From the NCBI GenBank assembly GCA_026936325.1, contig JAPTHN010000008.1:17204259-17268258 (forward strand): a stretch of 64,000 nt of DNA, in the 5' to 3' direction. This stretch comes from Platynereis dumerilii. Its lineage: Eukaryota > Annelida > Polychaeta > Phyllodocida > Nereididae. The notes below the pieces were generated by a model that saw only the letters and a program-made list of their open reading frames with translations, made no database searches and was not told where the DNA came from. The position numbers and the translations under genes were made by a program. Each line of letters opens with the position of its first letter. Positions within the stretch are counted from its first letter, which is position 1. This document shows, one piece after another, positions 55,916 to 64,000 of this stretch.

Positions 55916-56196
55916 AAGTTCAACAAATACATTTCAATTAATGATTTTTGGAAATTGTCCTGTTTAATAATGTATGAGCCTTTCATCGATATAGTCCAAA
56001 ATATCATATCGATCAACTTCTGGTTTTCAGCACGTCTGTTTTTTTTGGTAAGGAAGAGCTGTTGCCTTTTTCAAAATGGCCACCTTTCTTGAACGTCCAA
56101 TTCTGACCTTAATATTTCACTTAGAGTGATGCCATTTGGTACAGGTAGTGAGTGGCCTGTGGGTACGGATCGGAAAAATGTCGAGAAATCCAAGAT

Positions 56197-56371
56197 CAGT
56201 GGCGTCCCTATGGGGGGCACAGGGGGGCACGTGCCCCCCATATTAGACCTGTGCCCCCAGGTGTCCCCCACATGAACTTTTCAACCTTGGCTAAAATAAA
56301 CAATAAGTATTACGGGTGCCCCCCAGAGAATCTGGTGCTCCCGCGCTCGAGACCTCCTAGTTACGCCACTG
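56197..56371. mobile_element. hAT MITE, 175 bp, with 8-bp target duplication
   Basis: Starts CAGTGGCGTCCCTATGGGG and ends with the complement of CAGTGGCGTAACTAGGAGG, flanked on both sides by TCCAAGAT (56189-56196 and 56372-56379). CAGTGGCG ends with an 8-bp duplication are a hAT hallmark. Non-coding; G/C runs lie just inside the ends. It sits about 300 bases upstream of the secreted-protein start codon. Confidence 0.93.
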
Positions 56372-56570
56372 TCCAAGATTGCTGCCAAAATGGCCACTAA
56401 AAAATGGCCACCATTGTTGATTTGTCCATTTTGAACTTAGTCTTTCACTACCAGTTCTAAAATTAGTATTGGCATGTGGATGACAATCAATTACTTACAT
56501 TGATGGATTTCATTAACAGACAAGTGTTGACGCCACTTGCGGTTCTGGTTGATTGATCCAGAGTTTGAAT

Positions 56571-56608
56571 ATTTTATAATCCTAAATATCATTATTGGAC
56601 TCGTCAGA
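56571..56608 (+). promoter_or_regulatory. Possible core promoter (TATA plus initiator)
   Basis: TTTATAAT at 56573-56580 lies about 32 bases before a TCAGATAT initiator-like match (A at 56606), which is 73 bases upstream of the start codon. The spacing suits a TATA/Inr promoter, but such matches are common in AT-rich DNA. Confidence 0.3.
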
Positions 56609-56678
56609 TATTGCTCATCAATTATCCACGATTACGAGGCATCTGCTTCTGTCAAACTATAATTCTGCATTAGTGACA

Positions 56679-56739
56679 ATGACATCCTTCAGAATTGTTA
56701 GCTTTGTCATTTTTATGGTGCTAGATTTGTGCTTGGGAG
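56679..56739 (+). CDS. Exon 1: start codon and signal peptide
   Basis: ATG followed by 20 codons reading MTSFRIVSFVIFMVLDLCLG, then one base (phase 1) before a perfect GTAAGT donor at 56740. The length and hydrophobic profile are those of a secretory signal peptide. The next exon restores frame as Gly-Glu-Val-Thr. It is too short for ordinary ORF finding. Confidence 0.82.
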
Positions 56740-59700
56740 GTAAGTGTTAAACATTACAATTATTCAAATCTTACTTTTCCATACCACTTCTTGATTCATC
56801 TCTTGCTGCACACGATTCACTCTCCCCTATTTTTCATTCTTTCTACTAATTTCTCAAATTGTCTTTATCTTTTTCATTTTTCATTTATACCCTCTTTCTC
56901 ATTGTCACTCCTTCCGGCACTTTCTCAAAATGTTCTCTGTTGTTTTTCTGTAAGTTTTCCTCTATCTTTCTCTTGTTTTGTGTTTCTTTTTTTTTCTTAT
57001 CTTTCTCAGTTGTTTACCATTTTTCTCAGTTCTTCTCCTTTCTCAATTTTGGAATCTCCATCTGGTAATTTTTTGATGCCATTTAATATACCGGTATCTA
57101 AAACTCAGAACTAGTTCATTTACATACCTTTTTGTGATATCCAGCATGCGTGGTTAAATGTATATATATAGTACAACCTAAAGTATTTTCATAAATTTCT
57201 TCTGCTCAGGAAGATGCTCACCCTTCCACACCCTTCCGTTCTTACCCTCACCCTTCCACACCCTTCTGTTCTTACCCTCACCCTTCCACACCCTTCCGTT
57301 CTTACCCTCACCCTTCCACACCCTTCCGTTCTTACCCTCCCCCTTCCACACCCTGCAGTTCTTACCCTCACCCTTCCACACCCTTCAGTTCTTACCCTCA
57401 CCCTTCCACACCCTTCAGTTCTTACCCTCACCCTTCCACACCCTGCAGTTCTTACCCTCACCCGTCCAGCCCCTCACTTCCCAGCTCACTCTAAAAGTAA
57501 ATCACTTTAAATCAGCTAAAACATGAAAATTTACTGAAAAAAGTGCTACATTATTGAAAGGTTATTGCAATGTTCAATGTTAAAAGTATTTTTGAATAAC
57601 ATATTTTAATTTACTGGTAGAACTTAACTGCTAAAATTTTATTGAAAATGAGTGTAAGGGAGAGTGGGGGTGGGAAAAGGCGTCGAAGTGCATGGAAGGG
57701 CAGGGGTGCTGGAAGGAATTGGGGACTGCAGGGGCGGTCAGACGAAAAAGGGCAAATCATCTATGCGCCAATTTTGCATAACAAAATTTAGATAGAGAAT
57801 CAACATTCATTTTGAAAATATGCTCACTAATTGTCATAAAATGTAAAATAATCCTTTTTCATATGAAATCTAAAGGGCACCACTTGCTCCCACTGAATCA
57901 GGTGTGACAGAACCTCGTTTGACATCATGGCCAAGTTATCCATTTTAAACAGTACTTGGTTGATATTATGGTCACGTTGCTTGCATTAAAGTATATTTTA
58001 ACAAAGGTCATTTAGTCACCTTCCCATTTATATATCTCATTCTTATTTTCCAGGCGAGGTGACTGTCGAGACCAGAGGCTACACTAACTATGTACTGGCT
58101 CCATATAATGTGAAAGAAACAAAGTCAATCATATTCAAAGTCAAGGGGTCATGGGCTGATTGCAGCTATTTCGGGCTTTTCAGCAACACAACTTTGATGA
58201 CGTCCTTCTTGGGAAAACCTTTCTACGAAATTGTAATGGGTTGTTGGAATAATTCCAGAACTGCCATTCGAAAGACTGGTGGATCAAATAATGGCATGGT
58301 CAGTAGCAACACTCCTGGCCTTATGAGCACTAATTTTAAGAAATTCTGGGTGTCATGGGCAGATCACATCATTGCTATTGGACACGGATCAACTGTTGGT
58401 GAGGACGTCATCATATCACTGAATGATAGTGTTGCACCAATGCCTGTCAATTATGTGGGATTGACGTCCGCCACCTGGGGCAATGCTATATGGAACCACA
58501 CTTGGAAATTCAACAATGGTAAGTAAATTTGATACTTTATTAACTTTAAATCGATTTGATCTGCTAACTTGGTAAAAAAGCTTCTAGCTAATGTTTTCTG
58601 TTTTTTAAAACTGAGTATAAATAAACTTGATTTGATTTGTTTTGACAAGAGTGTTTCAGAGAAATCTTGGAGATAAGTCTTGATACTTAGAAACAATTAT
58701 GTAGAATACTGTTTCCAGCACCATTCAGAACAACCGCAAGGTATGAGTCACAAATAGACATTAACAACATAATTTGAAATATGCAAATAAATGAATGAAT
58801 GAATATGGAATAATTTACGACGTTACATGGTTTGATATGCACGTCCAGAACCTTCGCCGTGGTTGTTGCCTAGGCTCTGACTTTGGAGACAAATTAGCAG
58901 TTTGCTATTTGGGTCAAAATTTTAAAATGTTGAAATTTCAGCTGAAAAAAGTTTGAAAATTTTTCGCTCCAGAAATGCCTTTTAAAGTTTGCATTGAGTG
59001 GTTCAAACAATCAGCAATCACTGCACTTTCATGTCCAAGGGTCCCAGTGCTCTGCTGATCTGCACTGAGGTGATAAACACAACTGTAATGTTTTTTTGAC
59101 TGTCATTAAAATCACACTTATAACTAAAAAATCCTGACCACTTTGGGCTAAAAAATCTATTGCCAATGATTAGGCAAGTTGCTTGCACATTTTGCGCTAA
59201 GTTCCAGGTCTCTAGTGCCATTTTTTTTAGAAATTGCACTTTGATCTATTAAAATACCAAATATGTGTGTCATTAGCATCATGCCTATAACTTGAAATCT
59301 GTGCCACTTAGAGCTGAAGAATGTATTACCAATGTATAGAAAAGTGGCTATTCTGCACACATTGAGCTATATATCAGGTCTCTGTGACCAATGGTTATTG
59401 AGATAGAACATATCCTTGAACCATAAATTTACAAACAGAAACAAAAATACGGTTTTCATCAATAGTTTGGATTCTGAATAATAAAGATGATCTCCACTAC
59501 TCCCTCCAGTGCCCAATGTATTTGCTAAACCATATTTCAGATGCTAGACAATGATAAAATGTTACTTGCACCCCTATTTGATCAGTAATTTCAGAGATTC
59601 ATCTAACATCATATCAAGCATGTTAGATGCAAGGAAGCATACATTTTATGTAATATTATTCTGTTGAAACATTTATTGATGACAACTGATTTCCACTCCA

Positions 59701-62685
59701 GTCACTTGTAACAAAATGTAAGTGAGATAAAGTCAATAAGCCATTTTTGACATGATGCTAATGACAGCGTGATGCTAATGATAATTAAGGTAAAAATCTT
59801 TGTAGAGACCAGTGAAAAACTGGCAGTGTGGCAATGTGTGCATGCAATGACATTATGAACACCAGACACACATTCACAGTGATTTTGGTCCAGAAATATG
59901 CTGTCAAAATGAAGTAGCAAGGCGTTTGCTAATGACAAATTGAGATAGGACAACTGACATGCCAACAGAAATACTCTAATTCTTTGGTTTACATAAATGA
60001 TACAGAGCTACAGATAGTTCAGTTATTTTCTTGGGTTCCCAGACAACATCAGACACAAGGTATCACACAGAATGTGTGTCCATTTCATTTTTATTGAGAA
60101 ACAAATCCGGTGTGATGCTATTGACGCAATATTGGAGACACTGACACAACAACCTCCGGCTCTTATACAGAACATTATTTCAGCTATTGGTAACTAGATT
60201 TTAGAAGACTGGCAGTCAAGTTTCCATGTATGGAAGAGTTTAATTGAATCAGCATCCTGTACACGTTTTTTTGATGTGATCTTTCAAAGAAAATGTTTTT
60301 GGAGACAAGCTATATTCAGCGGGGTTGGCCACTTCAATGGTAGTTTTGGATGGGATAAAAATATTCTGCCACATATTTTTTTGTGTTATAATTTTTGCTA
60401 ATATCCTTGTCTATGACAAATGACAACAGGAGGTCCTTCATGTGCCTTCCTGCCCTCGTGAATTATTGTTAAACGCTGGAGACAAGAGTTTCAGACTTAT
60501 CAAATTTTGACCCATTTAATATAAAAGTACACTTACATGTATATCAAGTTTACATATGTCACATATATGTAATCCAAGTTAATGTGCCTGACGGAAACAA
60601 TACACGGTCAGTATTATTACATGTGATTTAATTACCACATGATTTTGAGGCGTTTGGCCACTGAATACACAGCATTTTTGGTTAATCTGATTGGCCCAGA
60701 CACAAAAGAAAATGCTATTCACACCAAAACAACATCAGGAGCCTGCTAACAGTTACCAAGAAAGGCCACCAGAAAGTTGTTTTGATTGATCTTTAATAGG
60801 AGGCTAAATTTCATCCTTAAGAAAACTGAATTTAGTCATTTGATGAAGAAACGTGAAAGTGCCCAAGGGTGAAGGAAATTATTGCAAGGAATTTCTGACT
60901 GTGTTCATAAACTAAGAAACCACTAAGGCCACACATAATTGATTCTTAGCTTTGCGGACCCGCCGACACAATAGATTTCCTGCCGATGGAAAAAAAAAAG
61001 TAAAAAAAAAATTTTTTTAAAGTTTGACATCATAAAAAAAAAAAATTTCACCTTTTTTTTGTCCTACCGACCGACCCTAGAAAAGTGCCTTGAGAGGATC
61101 CGAGAAGCTAAAGGTCAATTATGTGTGGCCTAAACTAAGAAACCACTAATGTGTGTCGCCATAGAATGAATCAACTGACATCCTTGATGATCCCTTTTGG
61201 AACAAGTGATATTCCTCATCCTGGACTACATTAAAGCTACAGTTTTCATATAAGTGGTCTACAGCTTGGACAAAGGAGCACTTCTGTCTTTAAAACCAAC
61301 TATACTACGATATATATTCTATGGTAATCCTAAGTTCAGGTATGGTTTAATATGCATTTCTATTCTTCGCTTCAGATTAGTTGTAGCATCGGCATTGTCA
61401 TTTAGCAACATGTTCTGGGTGTGCTCGATCATATATAAAATGGGGGATTGCATGAAGAACATGGAACTATTTTCTAATATTGTGCTCTACAAACTTTTTT
61501 TACCAACATGGTTACCCAGAAGCATGTGTTTTTTTCTGTATCTCGTAATTAAGTAAATGAATAACTCTCTGTGCTTGAGTCGCAACATGTTCATGCATAG
61601 AGATATAGACATTCTTGGATGAGGTGAGAACCTGTCCAAGATATTTGAAACAATTTATAATTTCTAGAATAGCCTGGTTGCTCTAGAAAAAAAACTGGGG
61701 TTTGAGCTTTCTCTTCTTTTGTTGTTGAATAACATAGCTCTTCTTTTACCACAATTTACAATCAAATTATTATTTTTGACAATACTCAGCCAGATTGTTT
61801 TTGTAGAGCTTGGAGCCCTGCCTCACTCTAAGAAATCAGCGCTAAGTCACCAAATCTTACTGAGTTTGTTTATTGATAGTGCTGCTCATGATGAAATGAA
61901 CCAGCATTGAAATATTTCTTGAAGCAAAGATATTATTTTCTGCAGAATAATTGCCAAATATTCAAAGACTGCATAGAACATAGAAATAAAAACTCACAAT
62001 AATGATTACGTTCATATCAAAATCAACAGAATTATGTATATTTATAGTATGTAGCCAAAGCTATTGATTTTCTTCATGGCAATAGACAATGACAAGGTTT
62101 TCTTTTCTGAATATGCTGAAATATAATTATCAATAATTATTAAGGCATGTGTTCACAAGTCTTTGACAAAAACTGTTTGATGAGATCAAGCATTGATGTA
62201 ATTGGTTCATATAATATCCAGATAAATTGTGTTTATTTTGAAATTGAATTTGTTGAATGTGGAGAAGATGACACTTCATCAGCTATCATGAGTCACGAAG
62301 TGCCATTTTCGCTGTGCAACTGTCCACTTTTTTGCATATCAAATTTCCTGACTGTAAAATAAATTTTGTCTGATCTACTACAACATAACTGAAAATAAAA
62401 TACATGGAACATTGAACAAGGTGGTGAAACTTTCAAACATGATGAAAATGAATAGGTTGTATATATATGTTCACGAGGGGCAGTAATGTGAATAATCATC
62501 CAGTGAGGGCTTTATGCACTGTTTATTGCAGCATGGTTTATTCCCCGTCTTGTTTTGCAGTTGATCTCGAAATTCCAAAGACAGAAGCACAGCGATGTGA
62601 CCCATCCATGCAATTTCCTATGTTTCCGCTGAATGCAACTGCAAATGAAATCATTAATGACAACGACGCCGGTACCTGTGTACAG
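56679..62685 (+). CDS. Secreted Methyltransf_FA-domain protein, 5' three exons (partial gene)
   Basis: The only clear host gene. Exons 56679-56739, 58054-58518 and 62561-62685 join in frame (phases 1, 1, 0) into 217 codons and continue off the window. Residues 1-21 form a signal peptide (hydrophobic core VSFVIFMVLDLCLG). Residues about 30-170 match the Methyltransf_FA (farnesoic acid O-methyltransferase) fold, with FYEIVMGCWNN, a FKKFWVSW strand and the late GLTSATWGNAIW segment. Possible N-glycosylation sites are N65-TT, N86-NS and NHT; cysteines at 57 and 84 could pair. Exon 3 opens a further Cys-containing extracellular segment ending DNDAGTCVQ. The domain name comes from a crustacean enzyme claim; in secreted multidomain proteins it is thought of as a recognition or adhesion module, so catalysis should not be assumed. 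The introns (1.3 and 4.0 kb) are packed with transposons. Family call strong; function unknown. Confidence 0.88.
57210..57479. repeat. 30-bp minisatellite in intron 1
   Basis: About nine head-to-tail copies of a 30-base unit (cttaccctcacccttccaca + cccttccgtt) with few substitutions (ccttctg, ccctgcag variants). The period is a multiple of three and stop-free, so several frames are open (10-residue LTLPHPSV-type peptides on +, GCGRVRVRTE-type on -). These are artefacts of the repeat, not genes. Strong strand asymmetry: C/T-rich on +. Confidence 0.95.
57697..57895 (+). mobile_element. CAGGGGTGC TIR element, second copy (partial)
   Basis: Begins CAGGGGTGCTGGAAGGAAT and shares a long stretch with 25199-25612 (gcaggggcggtcaga, gaaaaagggca, gcgccaatttt, taaagggcacc). 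Its right end has diverged or been lost, and no target duplication is visible. Confidence 0.6.
58054..58518 (+). CDS. Exon 2: Methyltransf_FA domain
   Basis: The acceptor is a pyrimidine tract ending ttttccag at 58053 and the donor is GTAAGT at 58519. The exon carries 154 complete codons containing the whole recognisable domain. Key features are the conserved YEIV-GxWNN core, a run of alternating hydrophobic residues (FKKFWVSWADHIIAIG) and a GE-VIISLND-turn. The reading frame is open only to the donor; a stop follows within the intron, as expected for a true exon. Confidence 0.88.
58911..60513 (-). mobile_element. GGGTCAAAATTTGA TIR element, copy 2 (intron 2)
   Basis: 1.6-kb inverted counterpart of 36827-38440. 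Terminal inverted repeats GGGTCAAAATTT; flanked by ATTT on both sides (58907-58910, 60514-60517), a different 4-bp duplication from copy 1. Non-coding; inside are recurrent cattagcatca motifs in both orientations. It lies antisense to copy 1 within intron 2. Confidence 0.88.
60927..61130. mobile_element. GGCCACACATAATTGA foldback element with 19-bp flanking repeat
   Basis: 204-bp element with inverted ends GGCCACACATAATTGA...TCAATTATGTGTGGCC and a further inner inverted pair (cctgccgatgg / gtcctaccgac) around A- and T-runs, so nearly all of it can fold. Both sides carry the same 19 bases, TAAACTAAGAAACCACTAA (60908-60926 and 61131-61149). Confidence 0.82.
61150..62560 (+). other. Intron 2, right part, no gene seen
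   Basis: AT-rich sequence without recognisable coding or clear element ends. A 100-codon ORF at 61254-61556 has no family resemblance and no splice context. Confidence 0.5.
62561..62685 (+). CDS. Exon 3: start of the next extracellular segment
   Basis: The acceptor is tgttttgcag at 62560 and the donor is GTGAGT at 62686; it uses the phase-1 base of exon 2 (G+TT = Val). It encodes VDLEIPKTEAQRCDPSMQFP followed by MFPLNATANEIINDNDAGTCVQ (shown here in two parts). The DND-x-TCVQ ending resembles the beginning of lectin-like discoidin/fucolectin modules, but this fragment is too short for a firm call. The gene must continue beyond 64000. Confidence 0.72.
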
Positions 62686-62704
62686 GTGAGTATAAAATTA
62701 ACAC

Positions 62705-63785
62705 AATTCAAGTACATGTCTTAATGAAGAAACTAGAAAATATGACCATCAATTCCAATCTTATTGTATGGATAAAAGAATTTCTTTCAAATCGCATACA
62801 ATGTGTAAGGTTTAAAGATGTAACATCAGATTCCACTGTTGTCAACACAGGATCACCTCTAGGATGCGTACTATCTGCCCTTCTTTTCACTTTTTTTTTG
62901 TCAAAGTCACAGTAACAAGTGCAAATTGTTGAAATATGCTGATGACACTGTCCTTATGGGTTTATTGAACAAAAAATCATTAGATGATGATTGTAATGAA
63001 TATTTTGATGAAGTACTACAGTTTCACAATTGGTGTAATCCAAATTTTCTGAATTTAAATGTAACTAAAACAAAAGAATTAATTGTGAACTTTGGAAAAG
63101 ACAAACATACTGGTCCACCTGTCTTAATTGACAACAAAGAAGTCGAGGTTGTTAATTCGTATAAGTATCTTGGTACAGTAATTGATGACAATTTGAAAGG
63201 TGATGAAAATATTCTCAGAATTACAAAGAAAGCTAGACAATGTTTTTTTTTTTTCAGAAAACTAAGAAGGGTCCATGTTAATAGAAAAATCCTCAATCTG
63301 TTTTATACAAGCATTATTCAGTCTGTTATTACTTTTTGCATTATTTGTTGGTATGGGAATTTAATAAAATTGAATGTCAACAACCTTGATAGAATTATGA
63401 AATCAGCTAGAAGACTGGGATGCAATGAGATAGACAACACGAGTGACTTGTACACATGCTTCATGAAAAAGGTTAAATTTATAATGAATGACTCTAATCA
63501 TCCTTTAAATACCTTTTTTCGTTTTCTCCCCTCAGGCATTAGATTTAACTCAATTTTTTGTAGAACAGATCGTTTAAAAAAATCTTTTGTTCCGTGACTC
63601 CGTCTGCTATTCGTTTATTTAACAAGTCATAATTTTTGTATTCTAGTCATACCTCATATGTTTTTGTTGTTATATGTTTTTACATGTTTTTACATTATTT
63701 TATTGCTGTTATACTTCATGTCTGCAAAACGAGTTTCCGGAATAAGGATCAATAAAGTTATTGTCATTGTCATTGTCATTGTCAT
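62705..63785 (+). mobile_element. 5'-truncated Rex1/L2-like LINE with (TTGTCA)n tail
   Basis: Carries the last part of a reverse transcriptase and its C-terminal region. It ends with ggatcaataaag and a tandem ATTGTC tail (63755-63785). It begins roughly 20-40 bases after the exon 3 donor, in the same orientation as the gene. The exact 5' junction is not defined. Confidence 0.82.
62724..63597 (+). pseudogene. LINE reverse transcriptase C-terminal fragment
   Basis: Two frames. 62724-62915 holds the GSPLGCVLSALLFT block (RT motif 4); 62926-63597 (223 codons) holds LLKYADDTVLMG (catalytic YADD), LNVTKTKELIVNFGK, the VNSYKYLGTVID block, the SIIQSVITFCIICWYGN segment and a closing LPSGIR...RTDRLKKSFVP. 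A single frame disruption lies between the two pieces. The C-terminal pattern is that of Rex1/Babar-L2 elements rather than the CR1-like copies elsewhere in the window. Endonuclease and N-terminal RT are absent (5' truncation). Confidence 0.85.
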
Positions 63786-64000
63786 ACCATGAGTATGGGT
63801 GGTATACGGCGGTTGTTAATGTACATGCAACCCCACAAAAGTTTGTCTGAGCTGTTTACAGGAAGAGGAGCTTTATAGACGGCCGGCTCAAGGGTCATAT
63901 TTACCACCTCGGTGGTATATACATAGAAGATGCAACACTAGCATCAGCTTCAAATGTGTTTTTTTAAATATGGATTCTTATAAAAGATTACCAACTGTCA
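63786..64000. other. Unassigned intron sequence
   Basis: Contains a short inverted repeat (taccacctcggtggta) near 63902 and nothing else that I can identify. Confidence 0.4.

Larger units (their letters stand above)
55287..56060 (-). mobile_element. LINE 5' fragment: KH-domain ORF1 and start of ORF2 endonuclease
   Basis: Minus-strand remnant. ORF1 ends at 55673 and ORF2 starts at 55676, overlapping as ATGA. ORF2 breaks off after the first endonuclease block. Upstream the ORF1 frame continues (VDRYDILDYIDERLIHY...) with two stops, so the copy is dead. The 3' part of the element is missing. Confidence 0.7.
56740..58053 (+). other. Intron 1 of the secreted-protein gene
   Basis: GTAAGT...ttttccag intron. 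Apart from the minisatellite it holds a pyrimidine-rich stretch (about 56790-57060) and a fragment of a CAGGGGTGC-type TIR element (57697-57895). No exon-like ORF is seen. Confidence 0.75.

Noticed and set aside
57178-57510. Three long ORFs with 10-residue repeats (both strands)
   Set aside because: They are produced by the stop-free 30-bp minisatellite, whose period is a multiple of three; they sit inside intron 1.
61254-61556. 100-codon hydrophobic ORF in intron 2
   Set aside because: No family resemblance, no splice signals around it and AT-driven Phe/Leu/Ile content; likely chance.
1-64000. LTR retroelements, Polintons or other virus-like elements
   Set aside because: No long terminal direct repeats, protease, integrase, capsid, envelope or protein-primed polymerase motif was seen. 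All reverse transcriptases here are of the APE-LINE type.

Overview
The window is AT-rich, intron-poor in recognisable genes and almost entirely made of repeats. It looks like the genome of a marine invertebrate animal. The reasons are several APE-type LINEs of the CR1/L2/Rex kind, a tRNA-derived SINE, many terminal-inverted-repeat (TIR) DNA transposons, canonical GT-AG introns, and one secreted protein gene with a Farnesoic-acid-O-methyltransferase-like (Methyltransf_FA) domain, a domain common in molluscs, amphioxus, echinoderms and arthropods. The sequence alone does not fix the phylum. I see no LTR retroelement, Polinton, rRNA, genuine tRNA gene or CRISPR array.

One host gene is well supported. 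It lies at the right end on the + strand: exon 1 (56679-56739, signal peptide), exon 2 (58054-58518, Methyltransf_FA domain) and exon 3 (62561-62685), joined in frame by consensus splice sites and continuing beyond the window. Its introns hold a 30-bp minisatellite, several TIR elements and, about 20-40 bases past exon 3, a truncated Rex1/L2-like LINE in sense orientation.

The rest, from about 1.3 to 54 kb, is largely a set of collinear, diverged, multi-kilobase segmental copies, nearly all in the same orientation. The segment order (A module, 'gaattaggacc' module, 'aatcacaggaaggtgtcacc' module, 'cacctgagactgag' module, later modules) recurs at about 13-22.5 kb, 28-36.6 kb and 39.8-49.7 kb, with partial copies elsewhere. 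Later transposons landed in individual copies, so the other copies act as empty sites and fix insertion boundaries to the base: LINE-1 (3779-6229), the reverse-strand LINE-2 (17483-21245), TA-flanked elements (13831-14760, 15483-16423, 32341-33233) and a hAT-like element (21414-22427).

Other notable items: a piggyBac-like non-autonomous element with a 0.5-kb palindrome inserted in a LINE ORF (9079-10528); a two-copy TIR family with 4-bp target duplications (36827-38440 and, inverted, 58911-60513); a decayed mariner (44520-48168) with a second 2.9-kb TIR element nested in it that carries a possible spliced ORF; a Tc1 transposase relic with an internal inversion (54.4-54.9 kb); and a LINE 5' fragment (55.3-56.0 kb, minus strand) whose first ORF encodes a KH-type RNA-binding domain and overlaps the second ORF by ATGA. 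All coordinates, TIRs and target duplications were read by eye; no alignment or database search was run.
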